This document shows, one piece after another, positions 34,335-43,652 of a stretch of DNA of 64,000 nt. The stretch comes from Castellaniella denitrificans. Its GTDB lineage: Bacteria > Pseudomonadota > Gammaproteobacteria > Burkholderiales > Burkholderiaceae_B. Location of the stretch: contig NZ_JBHSEZ010000001.1 in NCBI RefSeq assembly GCF_042653765.1, positions 372,001 through 436,000 on the forward strand. The letters run 5' to 3'. The notes under the pieces are model-generated. The model ran no database searches. It saw only the letters and a list, made by a program, of their open reading frames with translations, and had not been told where the DNA came from. Within the stretch, counting starts at the first letter, position 1, and every line of letters starts with the position of its first letter. A program made the translations under genes and the position numbers.

Positions 34335-37300
34335 CTAAAAGGCATAGCGCAGTCCGCCGTTGATCGAAGCGCCGCCGACCCCATTGCCCCCGATCTCGTG
34401 CCGGTACGCGACGCTGGCATGGAACGACAGCCTGTCCGAGGTCTTCGCATCGATCCCGAGCCGGCCTTCGAGCGACGTGCCGTAGTGGCCGAGCTGGAAA
34501 GCGTCGCCCAGGAAAATCCTGCCGCCGCCGCTCAAGCCATGCAGCACGTCCGCCTTGGCATACGCGGTGACGAGGCCGCCGCGGCCGGCCGCGAAATCGC
34601 GCGACAGCCGGGCCCCGAGACGGCCGGTCCACTGGTCCTGATTACCGAGATCGACCACGAAGCCATCGACATCGGATTGGCGATCGAACATCAGCCGCTG
34701 GTAGACGAGCTGCGCCTGCGGTTCGAGCACGAAGCCGCCGCCCAGCCGGACCGGATAGCCGGCCTCGAGCGAAGCGGCGAGGCTCGTACCCTTCAGGCTC
34801 GCGGTGCGCCCGCGCAGGCTGGTCGAGACGTCGCCGTCGAAAGCGCCCGCCGAGACGATGCCATCGACATACCCTCCGCCGGCATGCAGCCAGGTCGCAT
34901 AGGCGGCCACCGACCAGGTATCGAAATCCCCCGACCCCGCGCCCTGGACATGCTTCGGGCGGTAGGACAGCGAGCCGATCGTGCCGGCGATGCCGAAGCG
35001 CGCGATGCCGGCGTCGTTCCCGAAAGCGAACAGGTTGCCGCCCATCTGCGCGGCGGAATAATCGAAGTCCGCATCGTAGCCATAGTCGGCCGCGCCGCGG
35101 TTCGATGAATAATCGTGCCGGCCGCCGTAGGCCCGCAGGAAGAACTCGCCAGTGTCCGCGCCGCTCCCGGCCGGGGCGCCCCGGCGGATCTCTCCCAGGC
35201 GGCTGTGCAGGTTAGAGACATCCTGCAGGCCGGCATCGAACAACGCCGTCGGCGCAACGATGTAGGCCGGCACCTGCGGCGCGACCTCCCGGGTGTGCTC
35301 GCCCGTGAAGGCGCTTTGCAGGCGATAGTCCCAGTAGGGCGAGGTGCCCGCCACCAGCCGCTGGCCGTCATCGGCGGCCCCGTGCTCCGAACCGGGCCCG
35401 TAGGCGTAGAGCCTGTACTGGTAGGGCATGCCGTCCAGGGCGACGTAATCGCCGCGCAGCCGGAACGACGTGGCGGTGGCGTTGCCGGCCACCTGGATCA
35501 GGGAGATGCCCTCGTCGGCGCGGTTGCCGCCGTCGGGGGACGTCGCGCCGCCCGGGCTGCCGGCCACGCCGTTCACCTCGACCTGGGTCGTGCCGGCCAC
35601 ATCGCCATTGATCAGCAGGCGGTCGGTCCGCTGGTTGGACAATGCGCCGCCCTCGTTGAGCCAGGTGTTCATCCGCAACGTCGCGCCGTTGGCGATGTAT
35701 TGCGCCGTGCCGCCCGTGTTCCCGCCGCCTACCGTCAGGGTCTGGAAGGCGCCGGCCGCGGGCCCGGCGAAGGCGATGGCGCTGTGATCGACCGTCAGGT
35801 TCGACACCGCCGATTCCACCGACCCGTCCGCCGCCGCGGTCAGGGTCCACAGCGTGCCGTTGCGCAATTCGACGTCGGACCGCGACACCGCATCGACACG
35901 CGCCCCGCCGGTGAGCCTGGAGGCATCGGCCCTCATCCTGAAGAAGGCCGGGTTGACGACGGAGCCCCCTTCGGCGACATCGAACAGGGTCCCGTTGCCG
36001 GAAATCGTCGTGCCCGCCAGGGTCAGCGTATTGTCGGCGCCGCGCGCGGAGATCGCCGGCGCATCGGCGGCCCGGAGCACGCCGCCGGCGACGTCGATGG
36101 TATTGACCTGGCCCGCGTTGCCGAGCAGAACCAGCAGGCGGCCGCCCGCCCCGCTCGTCGTCGCATCGACGTTCTCGAGCGTGATGCCGCCGCCGTAGCT
36201 GGCGACGACGGCATACCCATCGGTACCGTGGGTCTCGATGGTGCCGTTGCGCATCGAAATCGTGGAACCGCCATAGGTGCGCAAACCGAAAGCCGATTGG
36301 CCGAGGGTCTTGACGCCGACCCCATCGAGAGCGATCGACGATCTCGGCATCGACGTCATGATGGCGGTAGCGCCATCGCCCGTCGTCTCGACGGCGCCAT
36401 TCGTCAGGGAGATCCTGCCGCCCTGGTCCGCATACAGGCCGAAGGCGACATCGGTTTCGACCCGGGTATTGGTCAGGTCGACACTCGCCACCATGGCGCT
36501 GGAAGTGGCGGTGGCATAGACGCCATGGGCATTCAGGCCGGAGGTCTTGATGGCGAGCCGATCCCCCTTCACCACCGCCGCGCCGCCGGATGACGAGCCC
36601 GCGGCCCAGATGCCCGAGGCATAGGTTCCGCGCGTGGTGATGGTGCCGTTTTCCAGGTACGTGGTGCTGCCTACGTTGGCATTGACGCCATAGGCGCTGG
36701 CTCCGGTCGTATCGAGCGAGAAATTCTTGAGGTCGACATATCCCTGCAGATTGTGCACCGCCGTGCCCACCGAGTTGATCGCCACGCCATCGGCATGGAT
36801 CTTTCCGCCCGATTGGGCGCTGACACCGAGCCCGGACGACGTGAGGGTCGAACCACCCAGGAAATTGATGGTGCCATTGTCGTATGCGAGCACTGTCTGG
36901 AAAGAGGTGCCGCTGCTGACCATGGCGACGCCATCCAGCGTCACCTGGCCGCCGCCGTGGGCGTAGACGGCCTGCCGCGAGGCATTGATCGTCCCGCCCA
37001 CCATGCCGATCTCGCTGCCGGCGCCCTGGGCGCGCAATCCGTTGGCGCCGGAAACCGTGGTATCGCCGCCGAGGTGGATCTTTCCGCCGGACATGGCATG
37101 GACCGGAGTGCCGGAATCGTACCCGCCATCGGTGATGTCCAGGTTTGCGCCGGTGATCGTGCTGCCACCGCTCGCAAAGACGGCCGAGCCGGACGGCAGG
37201 TTCGACACGGAGGAAAAACTGCCGCTGCTGGCGGACGAGCTGCCGCCATCGGTCTTCGACAACTGGGCGGAAAGGGCCGGGCCCGACAGCAGAAGGATTC

Positions 37301-37346
37301 CGGCCGGCACGGAAGCGGAAAGAAGGAGTTTGTCTTTTAGTTTCAT
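34335..37346 (-). CDS. Type Va autotransporter with pertactin-like passenger
   Basis: A 1003-residue surface protein. The signal peptide is about 1-27 (LLLSGPALSA). The passenger (about 30-700) is rich in Gly, Ser and Thr with repeating beta-helix motifs such as GTINASRQAVYAHGG and GTIETHGTDGYAVVA. A pertactin-like junction (about 640-725) contains FRLRGDYVALDG, an RGD. The translocator beta barrel (about 735-1003) ends in the canonical terminal LRYAF. No protease triad is visible in the passenger, so an adhesin-like role is more likely. The ATG at 37346 gives the signal peptide. It lies only 4 bases from the convergent oxidase gene. Confidence 0.9.
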   Translation of the reverse strand: MKLKDKLLLSASVPAGILLLSGPALSAQLSKTDGGSSSASSGSFSSVSNLPSGSAVFASGGSTITGANLDITDGGYDSGTPVHAMSGGKIHLGGDTTVSGANGLRAQGAGSEIGMVGGTINASRQAVYAHGGGQVTLDGVAMVSSGTSFQTVLAYDNGTINFLGGSTLTSSGLGVSAQSGGKIHADGVAINSVGTAVHNLQGYVDLKNFSLDTTGASAYGVNANVGSTTYLENGTITTRGTYASGIWAAGSSSGGAAVVKGDRLAIKTSGLNAHGVYATATSSAMVASVDLTNTRVETDVAFGLYADQGGRISLTNGAVETTGDGATAIMTSMPRSSIALDGVGVKTLGQSAFGLRTYGGSTISMRNGTIETHGTDGYAVVASYGGGITLENVDATTSGAGGRLLVLLGNAGQVNTIDVAGGVLRAADAPAISARGADNTLTLAGTTISGNGTLFDVAEGGSVVNPAFFRMRADASRLTGGARVDAVSRSDVELRNGTLWTLTAAADGSVESAVSNLTVDHSAIAFAGPAAGAFQTLTVGGGNTGGTAQYIANGATLRMNTWLNEGGALSNQRTDRLLINGDVAGTTQVEVNGVAGSPGGATSPDGGNRADEGISLIQVAGNATATSFRLRGDYVALDGMPYQYRLYAYGPGSEHGAADDGQRLVAGTSPYWDYRLQSAFTGEHTREVAPQVPAYIVAPTALFDAGLQDVSNLHSRLGEIRRGAPAGSGADTGEFFLRAYGGRHDYSSNRGAADYGYDADFDYSAAQMGGNLFAFGNDAGIARFGIAGTIGSLSYRPKHVQGAGSGDFDTWSVAAYATWLHAGGGYVDGIVSAGAFDGDVSTSLRGRTASLKGTSLAASLEAGYPVRLGGGFVLEPQAQLVYQRLMFDRQSDVDGFVVDLGNQDQWTGRLGARLSRDFAAGRGGLVTAYAKADVLHGLSGGGRIFLGDAFQLGHYGTSLEGRLGIDAKTSDRLSFHASVAYRHEIGGNGVGGASINGGLRYAF

Positions 37347-37443
37347 CGGGCTCTCGCGGGAAACGCGGATCCCGGAGGCTGCGATCCGCAAGGAACCGCG
37401 ATGCGCAGGCCGGGTCCGGCACCCATGAGAGGCTAGGCGATGG

Positions 37444-37477
37444 ATTCGACGTATTCGATAGGAGGATTCCGATTCGG
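37444..37477. repeat. Short ATTCG-containing repeats upstream of the autotransporter
   Basis: ATTCGA occurs at 37444-37449 and 37453-37458, a related ATTCC at 37466-37470 and ATTCGG at 37472-37477, about 100-130 bases before the autotransporter start. They might be regulator half sites. The rest of the 317-base gap (37347-37663) holds only the terminator below. Confidence 0.3.
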
Positions 37478-37548
37478 CGGGTCCGGCCGACATGGATCAA
37501 GCGCTTGCCGGCATCGGGATACGGCGCCCCGCCGGCGGGCCGTCCATG

Positions 37549-37581
37549 AAAAAAAAGCCGGCAACCCTTTCGGGCGCCGGC
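37549..37581 (-). terminator. Rho-independent terminator of the nuo operon
   Basis: Read on the minus strand, GCCGGC and GCCGGC plus an inner CCC/GGG pair form a stem followed by eight T residues. It lies about 85 bases after the stop of the DUF2818 gene, the last gene of the nuo transcript. Confidence 0.85.
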
Positions 37582-37663
37582 GATTCAACAGGACGGTCCG
37601 GAGCGGTTCGCGCGTGGGCGCGCCCCGCGCGCCGGGCCCGATCGGGCGATGTGACTCAGGCGA

Positions 37664-38251
37664 TCAGCGCGGATGGCGGCGCAGCATGTAGCGCCAGACG
37701 AAGCCGGGATAGCCCAGCACCAGGAACAGGGCCAGGGTCACGGCATAGAATTCCCAGCGCTGCGGAAAGGCGTTGCCCAGGTTCAGTTCCAGGGCGAAGC
37801 CCAGCGTGCCGACCAGCACGTAGCCCACCAGGACTTCCAGCAGGCGGTCGAAGAAGGACTTGACGCCCGCGCCGCGCGGCCGGGCGCCCGAATGGCGCGC
37901 CGCGGCGGCGCCAGCCGCCGCGTTTTCGGACGAGTCCGCCGCCGTCCGGCGCCAGCCCGGCAGCGCCAGCAGCAGGCCGGCCACCAGCAGGCTCGCCAGC
38001 AGTTTCAGGAGGAACAGCCCCGTCGTCGCGCCTCCGCCGGCGAAGGCTCCGCCCACCAGTTTCAGCGTGCCCCAGGACCACAGGGCCAGCCCCGCCAGGA
38101 AGGCCAGGCCCAGGCCCCAGCGCGCCAGGCCGGGCAGCGTGCCGCCCGGCGCCCAGGGCCAGGGGGCCAGCCGCCGCTCCAGCAGGAACGGCAGGTTGGC
38201 CATGACCAGGGCGCAGAAGATGACGATCCAGACCGCCGCCGTCAGGGACAT
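37664..38251 (-). CDS. DUF2818 membrane protein, unusually long
   Basis: A 195-residue membrane protein 16 bases downstream of nuoN. The ends match the small DUF2818 family that follows nuoN in betaproteobacteria: N-terminal VWIVIFCALVMANLPFLLERR and C-terminal FFDRLLEVLVGYVLVGTLG, then QRWEFYAVTLALFLVLGYPGFVWRY. Typical members are about 100 residues; here the middle (about 40-135) adds two hydrophobic segments and an Ala/Arg-rich linker. It may assist complex I, judging only by position. It precedes the operon terminator. Confidence 0.8.
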   Translation of the reverse strand: MSLTAAVWIVIFCALVMANLPFLLERRLAPWPWAPGGTLPGLARWGLGLAFLAGLALWSWGTLKLVGGAFAGGGATTGLFLLKLLASLLVAGLLLALPGWRRTAADSSENAAAGAAAARHSGARPRGAGVKSFFDRLLEVLVGYVLVGTLGFALELNLGNAFPQRWEFYAVTLALFLVLGYPGFVWRYMLRRHPR

Positions 38252-38267
38252 GAAGACGGGCGCCCGT

Positions 38268-39752
38268 TCAGAAGGCCAGCGACTGGCGGATGACGTCCAC
38301 GCACAGGGACATCAGGCCGCCCGGCAGGATCCCCAGGCCGATCACCAGCAGGCCGTTGATGGACATCACGCCGCGCGTGGCCAGCGTGCCGGAACCCAGC
38401 GTGACGCTGTCCTCGGGCTCGTCGAAGTAGGCCGTCTTCACCACGCGCAGGTAGTAGAAGGCGCCGATCAGCGAACACATCACCGCGAATACGGCCAGCC
38501 AGACATGGCCGGCGCCGACCACGGCCTGCAGCACGACCAGCTTGGCGTAGAAGCCCGACAGCGGCGGGATGCCCGCCAGCGAGAACATGGACAGCAGCAG
38601 CACGCCGGCCAGCAGCGGATTGCGGCGGTTCAGGCCCTTGAGATCCGAGATTTCCTCGCATTCGAAGCCCTGGCGCGACAGCAGCAGGATCAGGCCGAAG
38701 GTGGACAGCGTGGTCAGCACGTAGATGACCACGTAGAACAGCGAGGAACCGTAGGCCGCGGCGCTGGCGCCGGCCTGGCCTTCGTACACACCGGACATCA
38801 GGCCCAGGAACACGAAGCCCATCTGGCCGATGGTCGAGTAGGCCAGCATGCGCTTGAAGTTGGTCTGGGCGATGGCGACGATGTTGCCGATGGCCAGCGA
38901 CAGCACGGCCAGGATCAGCAGCATCGGCTGCCAGTCCACCGCGATGCCGTGCAGGGCCTCGATCAGCAGGCGCAGCGTGATGACGAAGGCGGCGAACTTC
39001 GGGGCCGAGCCCACCAGCAGCGTGACCGTGGTCGGCGCGCCCTGGTAGACGTCCGGCGTCCACATGTGGAAGGGCGCGGCCGTCATCTTGAAGGCCAGGC
39101 CCGAGACGATGAACACCACGCCGAACACCAGCGGCATGCGGTCGGCGCCGCCCTCGCGGATCACCTGGGCGATCTCGGCCAGGCCGAGCTGGCCGGTGGC
39201 GCCGTAGATCATGGACATGCCGTAGAGCAGGATGCCCGAGGCCAGGCAGCCCAGCACGTAGTATTTCATCGCGGCCTCGGTCGAGGCCAGGTGATCGCGG
39301 CGCAGGGCCACCAGGCCGTACAGGGCGAAGGACATCAGTTCCACGCCCAGGTACACCGTCAGCATGCTGCCGGCCGAGATCATGACGAACTCGCCCAGCA
39401 GGGTCAGCAGCGCGAGCGAATACATTTCGCCGCCGCGCGCCACCATGTCGCGCTTTTCGGCGTAGGCGCGGCCGTAGATCAGCGTCACGCCGACGGCGAT
39501 GGCCGACAGGATCTTCAGGAAATGGCCCAGCGAGTCGGCCACGTACAGGCTGCTGAAGGTGCGGCCCTGCGTGGCTTCGCCCCACTGCCCCCAGGACACC
39601 AGGATGACGACCAGCAGCGTGCCCATGGTCAGCATGAAGGTCATGCGCCGCGTGGGATCGTTGCCGAAGGCGTCGATCAGCAGCACGGCCCCGGTCAGCA
39701 CCAGCAGCACGATCTCGGGAGTCGCCAGCGCGAAGTCGAAAAGATTTTGCAT
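38268..39752 (-). CDS. nuoN: NADH-quinone oxidoreductase subunit N
   Basis: A 494-residue antiporter-like membrane subunit of complex I with about 14 helices. It contains the proton-path Glu and Lys regions (AGSMLTVYLGVELMSFALYGLVA; AAPFHMWTPDVYQGAP) and ISLALIGNIV-like SLAIGNIVAIAQTNFKRMLAYSTIGQMG. Length is normal. It follows nuoM after 12 bases. Confidence 0.97.
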   Translation of the reverse strand: MQNLFDFALATPEIVLLVLTGAVLLIDAFGNDPTRRMTFMLTMGTLLVVILVSWGQWGEATQGRTFSSLYVADSLGHFLKILSAIAVGVTLIYGRAYAEKRDMVARGGEMYSLALLTLLGEFVMISAGSMLTVYLGVELMSFALYGLVALRRDHLASTEAAMKYYVLGCLASGILLYGMSMIYGATGQLGLAEIAQVIREGGADRMPLVFGVVFIVSGLAFKMTAAPFHMWTPDVYQGAPTTVTLLVGSAPKFAAFVITLRLLIEALHGIAVDWQPMLLILAVLSLAIGNIVAIAQTNFKRMLAYSTIGQMGFVFLGLMSGVYEGQAGASAAAYGSSLFYVVIYVLTTLSTFGLILLLSRQGFECEEISDLKGLNRRNPLLAGVLLLSMFSLAGIPPLSGFYAKLVVLQAVVGAGHVWLAVFAVMCSLIGAFYYLRVVKTAYFDEPEDSVTLGSGTLATRGVMSINGLLVIGLGILPGGLMSLCVDVIRQSLAF

Positions 39753-39764
39753 AGTGGTTCCGGC

Positions 39765-41264
39765 CTACAGTTTCGAGATGGACACGTGCTGCAGCAAGGC
39801 TTGCACCGAGGGATGCATCAGGTCCGTGAAGGGCTTGGGATAGATGCCCATGAACAGCGTCAGGATGGCCAGCAGGCCCAGGATCAGGAATTCGCGGCTG
39901 CACAGGTCGGACATGCCGTCGACCTGCTCGTTGGCCACGGGGCCGAAGGCCACGCGCTTGACCATCCACAGCGAATAGCCCGCGCCCCAGATCAGCGCCG
40001 AGGCGGCCAGCAGGCCGATCCAGAAGTTGTACTGCACCGCGCCCAGGATCACCGTGAATTCGCCGATGAAGCCGCTGGTGCCCGGCAGGCCCGCGTTGGC
40101 CATGGAGAACAGCACGAAATACGTGACGAAGCGCGGCATGCGGTGCACCACCCCGCCGTAGGCGTCGATGCGGCGCGTGTGCAGGCGGTCGTACATGACG
40201 CCGATGCACATGAACATGGCGCCCGACACGAAGCCGTGCGAGATCATCTGGATGATGGCGCCTTCCAGGCCGGTGACGTTGAACAGGAAGAAGCCCAGGG
40301 TCACGAAGCCCATGTGAGCCACGGACGAATACGCCACGAGCTTCTTCATGTCGTCCTGGACGATGGCGACCAGGCCGATGTAGATCACCGCGATCAGCGA
40401 CAGCGCGATCATCAGTCCGGCCAGGCTGTGCGAGGCGTCGGGCGCGATCGGCAGCGAGAAGCGCAGGAAACCGTAGGCGCCCAGCTTCAGCATGATCGCC
40501 GCCAGCACGATGGAGCCGCCCGTGGGGGCTTCCACGTGGGCGTCGGGCAGCCACGTGTGCACCGGCCACATCGGCACCTTGACCGCGAAGGCCGCCAGCA
40601 GCGCCACGAAGATGAAGACCTGCTCGGTGTAGCTCAGGGGCAGCTTGTGCCAGGTCGCCACGTCGAAGGATCCGCCCGAGGCGTGCCACAGGTAGATGAA
40701 GGCGATCAGGGTCAGCAGCGAACCCATCAGCGTGTAGAGGAAGAACTTGAAGGCCGCGTACACGCGGTTCGGGCCGCCCCAGGCGCCGATGATGATGTAC
40801 ATCGGAATCAGGGTGGCCTCGAAGAACACGTAGAACAGCATGCCGTCCAGGGCGCAGAACACCCCGATCATCAGGCCCGACAGGATCAGGAACGCGGCCA
40901 TGTACTGGGCCACGCGGGACTTGATGACTTCCCAGCCGGCCAGCACCACGATGATGGTGATGAAGGCCGTCAGCAGCACGAACCACACCGAGATGCCGTC
41001 GATCCCCAGGTGGTAGTTGAGGTTGAAGGCCTCGATCCACGGCGTCTTTTCGACGAACTGCATGTCGGCCGTGTCCGGGTTGAAACCGGTGTACAGGGGG
41101 ATGGTCACCAGCAGCCCGGCGATGGAGCCGACCAGCGACAGCACCCGGGCCGGTCCCGGATTGTCGTCCCGGCCGACCAGCAGCACCAGCAACCCGAAGA
41201 AGATCGGGACGAAGATCGAGAGGGTCAGCCAGGGGAGTGTAGAGGACGCCATTTCGCTAGCCAT
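39765..41264 (-). CDS. nuoM: NADH-quinone oxidoreductase subunit M
   Basis: A 499-residue antiporter-like proton-pumping subunit. Recognisable are FVFFEATLIPMYIIIG with the key Glu, AFAVKVPMWPVHTWLPDAHVEAP with the key Lys, and DDMKKLVAYSSVAHMGFV. The ATG at 41264 shares one base with the nuoL stop (TGATG); an internal ATG at 41252 is an alternative. About 14 membrane helices. Confidence 0.97.
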   Translation of the reverse strand: MASEMASSTLPWLTLSIFVPIFFGLLVLLVGRDDNPGPARVLSLVGSIAGLLVTIPLYTGFNPDTADMQFVEKTPWIEAFNLNYHLGIDGISVWFVLLTAFITIIVVLAGWEVIKSRVAQYMAAFLILSGLMIGVFCALDGMLFYVFFEATLIPMYIIIGAWGGPNRVYAAFKFFLYTLMGSLLTLIAFIYLWHASGGSFDVATWHKLPLSYTEQVFIFVALLAAFAVKVPMWPVHTWLPDAHVEAPTGGSIVLAAIMLKLGAYGFLRFSLPIAPDASHSLAGLMIALSLIAVIYIGLVAIVQDDMKKLVAYSSVAHMGFVTLGFFLFNVTGLEGAIIQMISHGFVSGAMFMCIGVMYDRLHTRRIDAYGGVVHRMPRFVTYFVLFSMANAGLPGTSGFIGEFTVILGAVQYNFWIGLLAASALIWGAGYSLWMVKRVAFGPVANEQVDGMSDLCSREFLILGLLAILTLFMGIYPKPFTDLMHPSVQALLQHVSISKL

Positions 41265-43336
41265 CAGTGAACCATCAAGACGAAGAAAGTGAGAAACACC
41301 ATGATGCCGATGATCATGGCGAAGGCGTAGTGATAGATGTAGCCGGACTGCAGCAGGCGGGCCGTGGCGGCCGCGGCCCCCACCAGCCGCGCGCTGCCGT
41401 TGATGATCAGGCCGTCGATCAGGCCGCGGTCGCCGCCCTGCCACAGGCCGCGCCCCAGGGCGCGGGCGAAGCGGGCGATGACGTTCTCGTTGAACCAGTC
41501 GAAGTAGTACTTGTTGTCCAGCAGGCGGTAGATCGGAGCCAAGCCGCGCGCGAACGCCGCGGGCACCGACGGGTTCACCAGCCAGCAGTACCAGGCGACC
41601 ACGAAGCCGGCCAGCAGCAGCAGGAACGGCACCGAAGTGAAGCCGTGCAGCGCGAAGGCCACCCAGCCGTGCCATTCGTGGGCCAGTTCGGCCATGGCCG
41701 GATGATGGGAAGCCACCGTGATGGCCTTGCCGAAATAGCCGTCGAACAGCAGCGGATCGATGAACCAGACCCCGGCCACCACCGACATCACCGCCAGCAG
41801 CACCAGCGGCAGCGTCACCACCCAGGGCGATTCCTTGGGCAGGCCGCCGCCATGATGGTCGTCATGGCCATGACCGTGATCGTGGCCATGCGCATGCGTA
41901 TCGTGGCCGTGGGCCGCCAGGGTGCGGCCTTCGTCATGATGGACGTGGGCCGGGCCGTGCACGGTGTCGAAGCGTTCCTTGCCGTGGAAGACCAGGAAGT
42001 ACAGGCGGAAGGAATACAGCGAGGTCACGAACACGCCGCACAGCGTCGCGTAGTAGGCGAAGTTCGCCCCCCAGACGTTGGCCGCGCCGGCGGCCTCGAT
42101 GATGTGTTCCTTGGAATAGAAGCCGGAGAAGAACGGCGTGCCCACCAGGGCCAGCGTGCCGATCAGCATGGTGATCCAAGTGATCGGCATGTACTTGCGC
42201 AGGCCGCCCATGTGGCGCATGTCCTGGTCGTGGTGCATGCCCAGGATCACCGAACCCGCGCCCAGGAACAGCAGCGCCTTGAAGAAGGCGTGCGTCATCA
42301 GGTGGAAGATTGCCACCGGGTAGGCCGAGGCGCCCAGCGCCACCGTCATGTAGCCCAGCTGCGACAGCGTGGAATAGGCCACCACGCGCTTGATGTCGTT
42401 CTGCACCACCCCGAGGATGCCCAGGAACAGCGCGCCGAAGGCACCGATCACGATGATGACCGACAGCGCCGTGGGCGACATTTCGAACACGGGCGAGAAG
42501 CGGGCCACCATGAAGATCCCGGCCGTCACCATGGTGGCGGCGTGAATCAGGGCGGAGATCGGCGTCGGACCTTCCATGGAGTCGGGCAGCCAGACGTGCA
42601 GCGGGGCCTGGGCCGACTTGCCCATGGCGCCCACGAACAGCGCCAGGCAGACCACGGTCAGCAGGTGCCATTCGGTGCCCGGGAACAGCAGGCCGGAGAG
42701 CCGGTCGACCTGGGCGAAGACTTCCGCGTAGTTCAGGCTGCCGGTGTAGGCGTACAGCAGGCCGATCCCCAGCACGAAGCCGAAGTCGCCCACGCGGTTC
42801 ACCATGAAGGCCTTCAGGTTGGCGAACACCGCCGACGGACGGCCGTAGTAGAAGCCGATCAGCAGGTAGGACACCAGGCCCACGGCTTCCCAGCCGAAGA
42901 ACAGCTGCAGCATGTTGTTCGACATCACCAGCATCAGCATGGAGAAGGTGAACAGCGAGATGTAGGAGAAGAAGCGCTGGTAGCCCGGATCGTCGGACAT
43001 GTAGCCGATGGTGTAGATGTGCACCATCAGCGACACCGAGGTCACCACCACCATCATCAGCGCCGTCAGCGGATCGATCAGGAAGCCGATCTCGAACTTG
43101 ACCGAGCCGATCATGGACCAGGTGTAGACCGTGCCTTCGAAGGTCTGGCCGTCGAGCACCTGCTGCAGCACCAGCAGCGAGCCGGCGAAGGAAACCGCCA
43201 CCCCCAGGATGGTCAGCAGGTGCGAGCCGCGGCGCCCCAGCCACGACCCGAGAAAGCCCGTGCCGAAGAAGCCGGCGATCACGGCGGTGACCAGCGGCGC
43301 CAGGGCGATCAGGAGATACAGGTTTTGTGCGGACAT
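41264..43336 (-). CDS. nuoL: NADH-quinone oxidoreductase subunit L
   Basis: A 690-residue proton-pumping subunit, the largest of the antiporter-like set, with the long C-terminal lateral helix. FFGWEAVGLVSYLLIGFYY and GKSAQAPLHVWLPDSMEGPTP carry the conserved Glu and Lys. Residues about 463-495, between membrane helices, form a His-rich loop with more than a dozen histidines alternating with Gly and Asp, which could bind metal. It follows nuoK after 7 bases. Confidence 0.97.
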   Translation of the reverse strand: MSAQNLYLLIALAPLVTAVIAGFFGTGFLGSWLGRRGSHLLTILGVAVSFAGSLLVLQQVLDGQTFEGTVYTWSMIGSVKFEIGFLIDPLTALMMVVVTSVSLMVHIYTIGYMSDDPGYQRFFSYISLFTFSMLMLVMSNNMLQLFFGWEAVGLVSYLLIGFYYGRPSAVFANLKAFMVNRVGDFGFVLGIGLLYAYTGSLNYAEVFAQVDRLSGLLFPGTEWHLLTVVCLALFVGAMGKSAQAPLHVWLPDSMEGPTPISALIHAATMVTAGIFMVARFSPVFEMSPTALSVIIVIGAFGALFLGILGVVQNDIKRVVAYSTLSQLGYMTVALGASAYPVAIFHLMTHAFFKALLFLGAGSVILGMHHDQDMRHMGGLRKYMPITWITMLIGTLALVGTPFFSGFYSKEHIIEAAGAANVWGANFAYYATLCGVFVTSLYSFRLYFLVFHGKERFDTVHGPAHVHHDEGRTLAAHGHDTHAHGHDHGHGHDDHHGGGLPKESPWVVTLPLVLLAVMSVVAGVWFIDPLLFDGYFGKAITVASHHPAMAELAHEWHGWVAFALHGFTSVPFLLLLAGFVVAWYCWLVNPSVPAAFARGLAPIYRLLDNKYYFDWFNENVIARFARALGRGLWQGGDRGLIDGLIINGSARLVGAAAATARLLQSGYIYHYAFAMIIGIMVFLTFFVLMVH

Positions 43337-43343
43337 GGCGTGA

Positions 43344-43652
43344 CTACCCCTTCAGCGAGTCGAGCTTGTCGACGTTGATGGTGCTGAGATTGCGGAACAG
43401 CAGCACCAGGATCGCCAGCCCGATGGCGGCCTCGGCGGCGGCCACGGTCAGCACGAAGAACACGAAGATCTGCCCGGCCGGGTCGCCCGACCCGATGGAG
43501 AAGGCGACGAAGTTCATGTTGGCCGCCAGCAGGATCAGTTCGATCGACATCAGCAGCACGATCAGGTTGCGGCGGTTCAGGAAGAAGCCGAACACGCCCA
43601 TGGCGAACAGGATCGCCCCGACGATCAGGTAATGGCTCAGGCCTATGGTCAT
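43344..43652 (-). CDS. nuoK: NADH-quinone oxidoreductase subunit K
   Basis: A 102-residue three-helix membrane subunit. The conserved intramembrane glutamates appear in LLMSIELILLAANMN and VAAAEAAIGLAI. The start overlaps the nuoJ stop by four bases. Confidence 0.97.
   Translation of the reverse strand: MTIGLSHYLIVGAILFAMGVFGFFLNRRNLIVLLMSIELILLAANMNFVAFSIGSGDPAGQIFVFFVLTVAAAEAAIGLAILVLLFRNLSTINVDKLDSLKG

Noticed and set aside
36541..36600. KGD tripeptide in the autotransporter passenger as an integrin motif
   Set aside because: A tripeptide in a repetitive passenger is weak evidence; only the junction RGD was noted.
37860..41270. Open frame of about 1136 codons on the plus strand across nuoN and nuoM
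   Set aside because: Gln/His/Arg-rich antisense translation of the nuo genes; no family features and no ribosome binding site.
41267..43378. Open frame of about 700 codons opposite nuoL
   Set aside because: Antisense shadow with biased composition.
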